Shown here in pieces: positions 7,550 to 13,680 of a stretch of DNA of 26,641 nt. The notes below the pieces were generated by a model. That model worked only from the letters and a program-made list of their open reading frames with translations, searched no databases and was not told where the DNA came from. The first letter of the stretch is position 1, and every line of letters begins with the position of its first letter. This DNA is from Nanobdellota archaeon (GTDB lineage Archaea; Nanobdellota; Nanobdellia; Pacearchaeales; GW2011-AR1): assembly GCA_018817905.1 (NCBI GenBank), contig JAHISS010000098.1, forward strand, positions 1-26,641, in the 5' to 3' direction. The translations under genes were made by a program, and so were the position numbers.

Positions 7550-7738
7550 ATGCCATCACAAACAAACCAGCGAAAAAGAGGTTTAGTAATACAACTTCCA
7601 ATTGCAGTAGGTAAAATCAAAAGACAATCGCCATCAACAACACATATCCCAATCGGCTCTAGTTCTTATGATAATTTTAAGGCGGGGCGGCGATGGAATC
7701 AACAGTGCAAATTAAATTCCAATGGGTTAATAAAATGA
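7550..7738 (+). CDS. Possible small basic protein upstream of the oxidoreductase
   Basis: This open frame of 62 residues begins MPSQTNQRKRGLV and ends in a TGA that overlaps the oxidoreductase ATG as ATGA, the arrangement of translationally coupled genes. Against it: no family resemblance, an unremarkable basic composition, and passage through a GC-rich tract (GGCGGGGCGGCG at 7681-7692) that resembles the structured elements elsewhere. A segment at about 7659-7681 also resembles part of the element core on the minus strand. I give it as a weak candidate; the stretch 7516-7734 may instead be non-coding. Confidence 0.25.
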   Translation: MPSQTNQRKRGLVIQLPIAVGKIKRQSPSTTHIPIGSSSYDNFKAGRRWNQQCKLNSNGLIK

Positions 7739-8832
7739 AAAGCATCGGTATCATCGGAGCGGGAAACTTTGGAACTTTTCTGATTGAGTCATACAAAAAA
7801 ATTCCTGGAATAAAAATTCTTGCAATCTCCTCATTAGACAAAAAAGAGATTCTTGAAAAATCAAAAAAATACAACATCCCCCACACTTTCACAAATTACA
7901 AAGACCTTTTGCAATTAAAAGAAATTGACATTGTTGCTATTCCAACTCCACCATTCCTTCATGCGCAGATAATTGTCGATGCATTGAAGACAAATAAACA
8001 CGTTGTCTGCGAAAAACCGCTTGCGCTTTCCATCGAACAAACAAAAAAAATAAAGTCCTTTTTAAAAAATCAAAAACTAACAATAAACTATGTCCTTCGC
8101 AAAAATCCTCTTATTAAACAAATCAAAAAAATAATAAATTCGAAAGTTCTCGGGAATGTCCAGTCATTCTCCTTCAGCAATTACGCATCAACCTCGCATT
8201 TAGAAAAAAATCACTGGTTCTGGGATAAGAAAAAATCAGGAGGAATTTGGGTTGAACACGGCGTCCACTTCTTTGATTTATTTTCTTACTTGTTCGAACA
8301 AAATGTAAAAAGTATAAAATCGATTTCAAACTCCAGACCAGCAAACAAAAAAATCCAAGACCAAGTTTCATGCCTCTGCCTTTACGATAAAGGAATTCTT
8401 GGAAAATTTGAGCATTCATTTTCAATGCCAATCCAGATAGAAAAAACTTCGTTCACAATTGTCTTTGACAAAGGTTATGTAAACGTCGAGGGCTGGATTC
8501 CCGAAAAAATGCAAATCTCTGCTGTCCTTGAAAAAAACAAATTCAATGGACTGGTTGCAGAAATAAAAAATAAAGAATTCGAAATAAAAACAACAACTTC
8601 TAAATTGAAAGAAAAAATCATCTCAAGAAATTCTTCCTACAACTCTGATTTCAAAACAGAAATTGAAATAAAGACAAAGAAAAACAAAACCCAGATGTAC
8701 CAGCAAGCAGTTCAGGAAATCTTGCAGGATTTGATAAAATCAATTGGAACAAATAAAACGCCTGCAATAGGTTTTGCCGAGGGAGTTGAAAGTTTGGAAA
8801 CTGCGCTAATGGCTGAGAAGGCTTCAATGTGA
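7735..8832 (+). CDS. Gfo/Idh/MocA-family NAD(P)-dependent oxidoreductase
   Basis: The 365-residue protein has an N-terminal Rossmann fold with GIIGAGNFG at residues 5-13, the IVAIPTPPFLHAQ loop near 67-78, and the family signature CEKPLAL at 92-98, whose lysine is catalytic in the family. The middle contains GGIWVEHGVHFFDL, the substrate-domain helix with the conserved His/Asp pair. Members oxidise or reduce sugar-type substrates or related compounds; the substrate here is not readable. I chose the ATG at 7735 rather than an in-frame ATG at 7693, because GIIGAG then sits at the usual distance from the N-terminus. It is convergent with the HAD phosphatase, with structured element copy C between them. 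Confidence 0.88.
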   Translation: MKSIGIIGAGNFGTFLIESYKKIPGIKILAISSLDKKEILEKSKKYNIPHTFTNYKDLLQLKEIDIVAIPTPPFLHAQIIVDALKTNKHVVCEKPLALSIEQTKKIKSFLKNQKLTINYVLRKNPLIKQIKKIINSKVLGNVQSFSFSNYASTSHLEKNHWFWDKKKSGGIWVEHGVHFFDLFSYLFEQNVKSIKSISNSRPANKKIQDQVSCLCLYDKGILGKFEHSFSMPIQIEKTSFTIVFDKGYVNVEGWIPEKMQISAVLEKNKFNGLVAEIKNKEFEIKTTTSKLKEKIISRNSSYNSDFKTEIEIKTKKNKTQMYQQAVQEILQDLIKSIGTNKTPAIGFAEGVESLETALMAEKASM

Positions 8833-8859
8833 ACTCTAATAAACAAATATGTTTAAGCA

Positions 8860-8971
8860 CCCAACTCCCAGAGACAGTTCCTGTTTGTTCTTTTTTACTA
8901 AACTATCTCGGCTCGCCCCAAATGATTATCTCATAAACCAGATAACTGATATGACAATTTTGGAGGTTGGG
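8860..8971 (-). repeat. Structured intergenic element, copy C (minus strand)
   Basis: Read on the minus strand, the core is CCGAGATAGTT (8911-8901), a 21-nt A-rich loop, then AACTGTCTC-T-GG (8879-8868). The pairing has one U:G wobble and one bulged base. GCGAG directly precedes it, as in the other copies. A long-range stem pairs 8962-8971 with 8860-8868 (CCCAACTCC against GGAGGTTGGG, one bulge). A small hairpin TTATCT/AGATAA at 8926-8945 lies between. The element fills the gap between two convergent genes (8833-9009). Confidence 0.7.
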
Positions 8972-9009
8972 CGGAACTGATTAAAGCAAACGTGTTTTCT
9001 TGTAACAGT

Positions 9010-9702
9010 TCAACCTAAAACAATCTTCAAAAATTTCTTCTTGTCTTTTAAATTGCCTAAAACAAAATCAGCTCCTTCTTTTTTCAATTCTCTTTTAGAA
9101 TAAATCCCAGTGGCAACTCCAACAGTTTTAACTTTCACTTTCTTGCCAACCTCGACATCTCTCACTGTGTCGCCCACGACGAAAACGTTCTCCTGAAACT
9201 TGAAACCAAATTTTTCTTGGGCTTTTTTAATTGCTGTCTTAACCAACTTCGCCCTTTCAGTTTCATCGCCATAACCTCCGAACTTAAAATATTTGTCCAG
9301 TCCTGCTTTTGTTAATTTTGCCATTGCAATCTCCTCCAAGTTTCCTGTCACAAGACCAAGCAGAACTTTTCTCCTTTTCAACTCCCTCAACAACTCTTCA
9401 GCTCCCAACGCAGCAACAACTTTTGCCTTTTTCATATTTTTCAAGTAAAGTTTTAAAAACAGTTTCAAAAAATCAAAATACTTCGCAAGAATTTTTCTTT
9501 TGCTGACGCCGTGGTCTTTCAGAAATTGAAAAACAGTCCCCTTAAAAGTAAAACCAGAAGTTGTTCCAAAGTAATTGTCCAAATCTCCAGCGTTTACATC
9601 AACTTCATAAACCTTGCCAAACGCTTCTGCCCAATGCGTCCTCTCAATTTTAGTTTTAAGAATCAACGTTCTGTCAATATCAAACAAAACAAGCTTGCCC
9701 AT
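9010..9702 (-). CDS. HAD-superfamily phosphatase (phosphoglycolate phosphatase-like)
   Basis: The 230-residue protein shows all HAD motifs: nucleophile and general acid D8 and D10 in FDIDRTL, motif II T119 in LVTGN, a lysine in the AKLVKTA segment (152/155), and motif IV GDTVRD with D178 and D182. The helical cap at about residues 20-95 is of the type found in phosphoglycolate phosphatase and beta-phosphoglucomutase relatives. It hydrolyses a small phosphorylated metabolite; the exact substrate is not determined. DIDRT instead of DxDGT in motif I is a mild variation. A TATA-like TTAAATA lies near 9724-9730, about 25 nt before the start. Confidence 0.88.
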   Translation of the reverse strand: MGKLVLFDIDRTLILKTKIERTHWAEAFGKVYEVDVNAGDLDNYFGTTSGFTFKGTVFQFLKDHGVSKRKILAKYFDFLKLFLKLYLKNMKKAKVVAALGAEELLRELKRRKVLLGLVTGNLEEIAMAKLTKAGLDKYFKFGGYGDETERAKLVKTAIKKAQEKFGFKFQENVFVVGDTVRDVEVGKKVKVKTVGVATGIYSKRELKKEGADFVLGNLKDKKKFLKIVLG

Positions 9703-9730
9703 GACACCTTAATCAAAAAACAGTATTTAA

Positions 9731-9979
9731 CTATTTCTCCAAACTTGTCGAAGCAGGCGAAATGAAAATAATCGTATCTCCTCGCAAAAAAGTCAAACCG
9801 ATGTTCTTCTTGACTTCTCCATCTTGCATTTCTTTTGCATTGTCCAATGCGACGTTGATGTGCATGTCAAACGCCAACAGCGTCCCGACAAACTGCCTGT
9901 CGCCTTTCAATTGGATTAACACTTCCTTACCTTTCGACTGATTCAAAAGATCAAGCGGTCTTTCAATTCCATTAACCAT
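9731..9979 (-). CDS. Sm-like archaeal RNA-binding protein (LSm)
   Basis: This 82-residue protein has the Sm1 motif (VLIQLKGDRQFVGTLLAFD followed by MHINVALDNA) and the Sm2 motif (FLRGDTIIFIS). LSm proteins form heptameric or hexameric rings that bind U-rich RNA. An upstream in-frame ATG at 9991 exists, but the ATTTAAAT box at 10002-10009 is 23-30 nt from the ATG at 9979 and only 11-18 nt from 9991. MVNGIERPLDLLNQS is also the usual LSm N-terminus. I therefore place the start at 9979. It is divergent from S8e, with elements E and B in between. Confidence 0.92.
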   Translation of the reverse strand: MVNGIERPLDLLNQSKGKEVLIQLKGDRQFVGTLLAFDMHINVALDNAKEMQDGEVKKNIGLTFLRGDTIIFISPASTSLEK

Positions 9980-10052
9980 AAATGCTTTCATTTCCCACTC
10001 TATTTAAATCTTTTGTTGGAAAAGGATTTGTTGAAAAAGCCAGAAAGAAAAA

Positions 10053-10211
10053 AGTTATCTTGTGGTAAATTTCCGATTATTCAAGCGTTAGAGAAAATAA
10101 TTAGGACTAACAGGGCGGGAGAAATGAAAAAGTGAGAAGGGTGGGTGAGCGCATCGCGTGCAGGTAAAATCAAAAATAATTTAGAACGCGATCGCTAATA
10201 GCAAGACAACT
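10053..10211 (+). repeat. Structured intergenic element E (divergent member)
   Basis: A stem of 9 out of 10 pairs closes this stretch: 10053-10062 (AGTTATCTTG) with 10202-10211 (CAAGACAACT). Inside, 10148-10159 (AGCGcATCGCGT, one bulged base) pairs with 10186-10196 (ACGCGATCGCT) around an A-rich loop of 26 nt. The left flank, with GGGCGGGAGA near 10110 and AGGGTGGGTGAGC just before the hairpin, parallels copy A (GGGCGGGAGA, then AGGGTGGGCGAGC). The stem sequence itself is unrelated, so this is a related architecture rather than a simple copy. Confidence 0.5.
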
Positions 10212-10253
10212 GCCAAAAAAAGATATCTAAAACCCGGACAAAACGCGTTTACT

Positions 10254-10467
10254 TAGCTTTCTGAAGTGATTTTTTATTAATCGCATTTTTGTAACTCATA
10301 AACAATCGCCGAGCCGAGACGGTTAACTAAATAAAAACAAATAAGAACCGTCTCGGGGAGTAACGTCTGAAACGTAGAAAGAAAACTCCGCAGCGATTGC
10401 AGTCTCTGGGCGGGTTGGTGGGAATCAAAAATGCGATTCCGATGCTGACCTTCAGAAAGTTAGGCTA
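10254..10467 (+). repeat. Structured intergenic element, copy B (largest, nested stems)
   Basis: Nested complementary segments are visible from outside in: 10254-10257 and 10258-10266 (TAGC, TTTCTGAAG) with 10464-10467 and 10450-10458; 10279-10291 (AATCGCATTTTTG) with 10426-10438, 13 bp perfect; 10303-10309 (CAATCGC) with 10393-10399; and the core hairpin 10314-10324 (CCGAGACGGTT) with 10346-10356 (AACCGTCTCGG), loop 21 nt. A GGGCGGGTTGGTGGG tract follows at 10408-10422. Together with element E it occupies the gap between the divergent LSm and S8e genes (9980-10514). Its right edge is about 20 nt before the S8e TATA box. Confidence 0.75.
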
Positions 10468-10514
10468 TTTCTACAAAACAAAAAACTTATAAACCAACTT
10501 TTTCCCATCCTGTT

Positions 10515-10883
10515 ATGAATAAAGGAAGAAAAGCTACTGGCGGAAAATATCACAAGCTTAGAAAGAAAAAGTTTTACGAAAAACAAAGTCAGGAAAGAAT
10601 TGTTACATTGAAAAAAACAAAAAGAAAAACTCTCAGAGTCAAAGGTGGAAATAAAAAAACCATTCTCCTAAACGCAGACACTGCAAACGTCTTAGACACT
10701 GAAACAAAAAAAACACAAAAAGCAGAAATCAAAAACGTTCTCGAAACACCGCACAATGTTTTCCATGCAAGACAAAACCGCTTGACCAAAGGCACAATAA
10801 TCGAAACCTCTCTCGGCAAAGCAAAAATCACGAATCGACCAAGCCAGGAAGGACAAGTTAATGCGATTTTAGTGAAGGAATAA
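10515..10883 (+). CDS. rps8e: 30S ribosomal protein S8e
   Basis: The 122-residue basic protein has the S8e N-terminus (NKGRKATGGKYHKLRKKKFYE), the central VKGGNKKTILLNADTANV segment, and the C-terminal TKGTIIETSLGKAKITNRPSQEGQVNAILV, all typical of archaeal S8e. The length is slightly short but normal for archaea. It is a small-subunit rRNA-binding protein found only in archaea and eukaryotes. CTTATAAACC at about 10486-10493 lies 22-29 nt before the ATG. The next gene begins directly after its stop codon. Confidence 0.96.
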   Translation: MNKGRKATGGKYHKLRKKKFYEKQSQERIVTLKKTKRKTLRVKGGNKKTILLNADTANVLDTETKKTQKAEIKNVLETPHNVFHARQNRLTKGTIIETSLGKAKITNRPSQEGQVNAILVKE

Positions 10884-11309
10884 ATGGACTCAAAACTCAA
10901 GTATGGGTTAATTCTTGCAGGAATAATTCTAATAGTTTCACTTATAGTCATACCTCTCTACGCAATTTCTTCAGACAAAGCATCTGAAGCTGAACAAAAA
11001 CAATATCCTGTAACAGAGGCAACTCCTAGAAACCAAGTAGAAAATGTACCCCAACAATTAGATGCAGGAGAAAAATTCTGGATTGCACTAAACAAAATTT
11101 TAATATTCCCAGCAGTCATATTAGCCCCGGGAATAATTATCGGTCTGCTAACAGGAACTTTTTGCATACCCATTTACACAGGCCTTGGCAGTGCCGGATG
11201 CGATTTCGGAACAGGCGATATCGTTGTCATTATTCTCTGGAACGCCGTCTTCTATTTCCTAATCGGCTGCCTAATCGGTTTCATCCTTTCAAAACGCAAG
11301 AAGAAATAA
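10884..11309 (+). CDS. Membrane protein co-transcribed with S8e
   Basis: This is a 141-residue protein whose ATG follows the S8e stop with no gap (TAAATG). Hydrophobic helices lie at about 7-29, 73-97 and 112-134, with an acidic/polar loop of about 40 residues after the first helix and a basic end (SKRKKK). Two cysteines (TFCIPI and AGCDFG) fall between the last two helices. No family recognised. Its position suggests translation by re-initiation after S8e; no functional link with the ribosome is implied. Confidence 0.7.
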   Translation: MDSKLKYGLILAGIILIVSLIVIPLYAISSDKASEAEQKQYPVTEATPRNQVENVPQQLDAGEKFWIALNKILIFPAVILAPGIIIGLLTGTFCIPIYTGLGSAGCDFGTGDIVVIILWNAVFYFLIGCLIGFILSKRKKK

Positions 11310-11426
11310 ATCAAAATTTTCCCTCGACAAAAAATCCTAAACCGAAACACTTATATACTTTCCTTTACCAAACCTTTTTAAAGTTTTCGGCTCAATAATG
11401 TTAAATAAATTTAATTCGAGGATTCT

Positions 11427-12362
11427 ATGAATTTCGTAAAACGTTGTCCAGAATGTGAAAGTGTCGATCTTACATACGACAGCCAAAAAGGCGAAGTCGT
11501 GTGCAACGAGTGCGGACTTATTGTAGAAGAAAAAATCGTCGACACAGGCCAGGAAGGCGGCGGACAATTCGACAAATCAGAAAAACGAGGCAGAGGCGGA
11601 GCGCCGATGTCAATGCAAAAATACGACAAAGGCCTTACAACCAACGTCGGTGAAATTTCAGACATCTACAAACTTGAAGCAGGCCAAACCAGAAAATTCT
11701 TAAGATTAAAAAAATGGCAGGAGAGAGTGTCAACTTCAATTGAAAGGAATTTAAGACTTGCAATGGCTGAACTGCGAAGAGTTGCTGCATTCCTCAATTT
11801 GCCCTCAGTAATCAGAGACGAAGCCTCAAGAGTTTACAATTATGTTTTGCAAAGAGGTTTAGTCCGCGGTCGCTCAATGGAATCAGTTATCGCCGCCTGC
11901 ATCTACGCTGCCTGTCGTTCCTACAACATTCCAAGAACTCTCGACGAAATCGCCGAAGCATCTGACGTAGAAAGAAAAGAAATCGGCAGAACTTACAGAT
12001 TCATAGTAAGGAAGCTAAAAATCAAAGTCACACCAAGCTCTCCAAAAGATTATGTCCTGCGATTTTCCTCAATCCTCCACCTTTCCCCAAAAACACAAAA
12101 CGAAGCTTTCAAAATCCTGAAAAAAGCAGACATCTCTGAATTAACGTCAGGAAGAGGCCCGGCAGGAATCGCAGCAGCTGCACTTTACGTTGCCGCTCTC
12201 CTCAACGACGAAAAGAAAACACAGCGCGAGGTCGCCGACGTCGCAGGAATCACAGAAGTCACAATTAGAAACCGTTACAAAGAACTGACCGAACGCCTCG
12301 GCCTTGAAGAAAAACTAAACTCAAAAGTAAACGCTGTTGAGAAAGATAAAGTTAAGAAATAG
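11427..12362 (+). CDS. tfb: Transcription initiation factor B (TFB)
   Basis: The 311-residue protein has an N-terminal zinc ribbon (C7, C10, C26, C29) and two cyclin folds at about 110-200 and 205-300. These include the conserved VIAACIYAACR and IAAAALYVAALL helices and the BRE-recognition-type helix TEVTIRNRYKEL. It bridges TBP and RNA polymerase and fixes start-site direction. The B-reader segment reads TGQEGGGQFDKSEKRGRGGAP, whereas most archaeal TFBs have a GPEWRxF-type sequence at that point; the tryptophan and arginine are missing. A TTAAATA-type box near 11400 lies about 25 nt upstream. Confidence 0.96.
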   Translation: MNFVKRCPECESVDLTYDSQKGEVVCNECGLIVEEKIVDTGQEGGGQFDKSEKRGRGGAPMSMQKYDKGLTTNVGEISDIYKLEAGQTRKFLRLKKWQERVSTSIERNLRLAMAELRRVAAFLNLPSVIRDEASRVYNYVLQRGLVRGRSMESVIAACIYAACRSYNIPRTLDEIAEASDVERKEIGRTYRFIVRKLKIKVTPSSPKDYVLRFSSILHLSPKTQNEAFKILKKADISELTSGRGPAGIAAAALYVAALLNDEKKTQREVADVAGITEVTIRNRYKELTERLGLEEKLNSKVNAVEKDKVKK

Positions 12363-12451
12363 TTTTATGCGAGAACTACGTTAGAATATTGTTGTTTAAT
12401 TCGCTCTTAAAACAACCTATTTCCACAGCAACCAGACGGACAGTTCACGAT

Positions 12452-12544
12452 TTATCTTTTTCTTTTTTTCAGGAGCAAGTTAACAGATTTTTCCAAAGAC
12501 CTGACTTCTTTCTCTAAGGTTTTTATTTTGGTTTTTTCGTTCAT
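12452..12544 (-). CDS. 30-residue coiled-coil micro-protein
   Basis: ATG at 12544 to TAA at 12452 gives 30 residues, MNEKTKIKTLEKEVRSLEKS then a Leu/Lys-rich end. Leucines at heptad-like spacing suggest a short coiled coil. An AGGAGG sequence lies 7 nt before the ATG, a rare clear Shine-Dalgarno in this window. The ATG overlaps the stop of the preceding micro-ORF as ATGA. No known family. It falls inside the accessory island. Confidence 0.5.
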   Translation of the reverse strand: MNEKTKIKTLEKEVRSLEKSVNLLLKKRKR

Positions 12545-12651
12545 CGTATTGCCTCCTGTTCTCGAAGCTGACTCTCTTTTACCATCCCTAATTCATTCTT
12601 CTCCCAATTATCCCAGTCATCGGCATCGCAATCAACATGGGGGGTTGCCAT
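12541..12651 (-). CDS. 36-residue acidic micro-protein
   Basis: ATG at 12651 to TGA at 12541 gives 36 residues starting MATPHVDCDADDWDNWEKNE. The acidic, Trp-containing composition is not random-looking, and the ATGA overlap with the next micro-ORF, which has a good Shine-Dalgarno, supports a two-gene unit. I see no strong promoter at leaderless distance. The remaining part of this stretch (12363-12451) shows no gene. Confidence 0.45.
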   Translation of the reverse strand: MATPHVDCDADDWDNWEKNELGMVKESQLREQEAIR

Positions 12652-12697
12652 AATTGACCCAAGTGTAAAAGACAGGGATGGGGGGGTAATATTAAGT

Positions 12698-12717
12698 AAA
12701 GAGTAAACAATCACCTG
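12698..12717 (+). repeat. 20-nt direct repeat, left copy
   Basis: AAAGAGTAAACAATCACCTG occurs identically at 13042-13061, bracketing the 97-residue gene at 12757-13050. The left copy lies just upstream of that gene's promoter. Confidence 0.85.
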
Positions 12718-12756
12718 TTTAGTAAACTTTTTATAGACTGTTTAACTGAATTTGAT

Positions 12757-13050
12757 ATGTCAAAAAAAGGGGTGAATTGGAAGACTATAGCAATAATATT
12801 TATTATCCTGTTTGTCCTGGAAACTTCTTTCTTTATCTGGGCTTATTCTTTAGGAAGTAAAGAATTAATAAGACAAGAACAGGCACAATTAAGAAAAGAA
12901 AGATGCAGTATTGTTGTCTGTGAAGGTTACGACGCATTCCTTTATGATGACGAGCTAAGAGTATGTGATTGTTATTTAAACAAAGAAGTTGCGCATACGG
13001 AGTTTATGAATGTTGAATACTCACCACCCATAAAGGAATACAAAGAGTAA
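12757..13050 (+). CDS. Small single-pass membrane protein
   Basis: This is a 97-residue protein with one N-terminal transmembrane helix (about 10-29, basic MSKKGVNWK before it) and a charged remainder carrying four cysteines (RCSIVVC and VCDCY). A TTTTTATAG sequence at about 12726-12734 lies roughly 25 nt before the ATG. No family recognised. Its stop codon lies inside the right copy of a 20-nt direct repeat, so gene and repeat may have moved as a cassette. Confidence 0.6.
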   Translation: MSKKGVNWKTIAIIFIILFVLETSFFIWAYSLGSKELIRQEQAQLRKERCSIVVCEGYDAFLYDDELRVCDCYLNKEVAHTEFMNVEYSPPIKEYKE

Positions 13051-13061
13051 ACAATCACCTG
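13042..13061 (+). repeat. 20-nt direct repeat, right copy
   Basis: Identical to 12698-12717. Here it contains the TAA stop of the 97-residue gene, and with the next bases it also forms the inverted repeat AACAATC-acct-GATTGTT (about 13050-13067), which could act as a 3' end hairpin. Confidence 0.85.
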
Positions 13062-13160
13062 ATTGTTTATTTTGGATTATTGCGACGCAATAACAGGTCT
13101 TATTTAAGGGGTGGATTGTTTATTAGTTAGGTTTTTATAAGTTAGTTCATTAGATTTTGT

Positions 13161-13310
13161 ATGAATGGGAAACTAATCTTTGGGTGGATATTTGTAGTTG
13201 CTGGGTTCACAGCATTGTTATATGGAGATATGGGTGACGTTGCTCCTATGATTAATGTGGCGATTGGTGTATATCTGATTGTTAATTCAGAAAAGGCAAA
13301 GAAGAAATGA
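13161..13310 (+). CDS. 49-residue membrane micro-protein
   Basis: MNGKLIFGWIFVVAGFTALL begins a 49-residue protein with two hydrophobic segments (about 4-20 and 27-42) and a lysine-rich end (EKAKKK). A TTTATAA box at 13133-13139 is 22-28 nt before the ATG, the usual leaderless distance in this window. Its TGA overlaps the next ATG as ATGA. No family recognised. Confidence 0.6.
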   Translation: MNGKLIFGWIFVVAGFTALLYGDMGDVAPMINVAIGVYLIVNSEKAKKK

Positions 13311-13414
13311 AAAAGGAAAAAGAGACATTAGAAGTGTTGGGGGGAATATATAAGTTGCTTTGGTGGATAACGGTTATGGTTGTCGTTATTGTGTTGTCTC
13401 TTCTTTGGGGTTGA
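13307..13414 (+). CDS. 35-residue membrane micro-protein
   Basis: This overlaps the preceding 49-residue gene by 4 nt (ATGA). It has a charged N-terminus (MKKEKETLEVLGG) and a single transmembrane helix rich in Trp/Val/Leu ending at the C-terminus. The pair looks like a translationally coupled two-component membrane unit; the function is unknown. Confidence 0.55.
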   Translation: MKKEKETLEVLGGIYKLLWWITVMVVVIVLSLLWG

Positions 13415-13421
13415 TAAAAGG

Positions 13422-13550
13422 TTACTCCTTCAACCAACGATTAAGATAACCGCTCTTCCTTCTCCTTCCCTTGTCCTTCGCTCCTTCGGGTCTTCCAAGT
13501 CTGCGTCCTTCTTTCTTTCTCTTCTTGTAAATAGACTTTGATATATCGAT
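13422..13550 (-). pseudogene. Serine-recombinase C-terminal remnant
   Basis: An open stretch of 42 codons without a start encodes EGRRLGRPEGAKDKG and ends RRRKSGYLNRWLKE. The GRRLGRP linker is typical of the segment after the catalytic domain of resolvase-family recombinases. The last residues closely match the end of the decayed recombinase at 14813-15342 (RRKSGYLLRWQKE). The catalytic domain is absent. It lies on the same strand as that copy, about 1.4 kb away. A different open frame over the same bases is a shadow. Confidence 0.6.
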
Positions 13551-13575
13551 TCATTGTAATAAACGGTCGTTTTTG

Positions 13576-13644
13576 AAGTGCTGGGGTTCGAACCCTTGCT
13601 ACAAAGGAAATACCTCCGTTGAAAAATAAAGTAAAGTGCTGGGG
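13576..13644 (+). repeat. 11-nt direct repeat pair beside a TTCGAA palindrome
   Basis: AAGTGCTGGGG occurs at 13576-13586 and 13634-13644. The left copy runs into GGGTTCGAACCC, which resembles a tRNA T-arm loop, but no acceptor, D or anticodon arm pairs properly around it. It may be a worn tRNA fragment left by recombination; this is only a possibility. Confidence 0.35.
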
Positions 13645-13680
13645 GTTTGTTTGAAAGTAGATTTACTCTTTTTCTTTCTT

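Noticed and set aside
13575..13610. tRNA-like T-arm (GGGTTCGAACCC) suggesting a third tRNA
   Set aside because: Only three pairs of the T-stem form; the outer two T-stem pairs mismatch and no acceptor, D or 7-nt anticodon loop can be built on either strand. At most a fragment.
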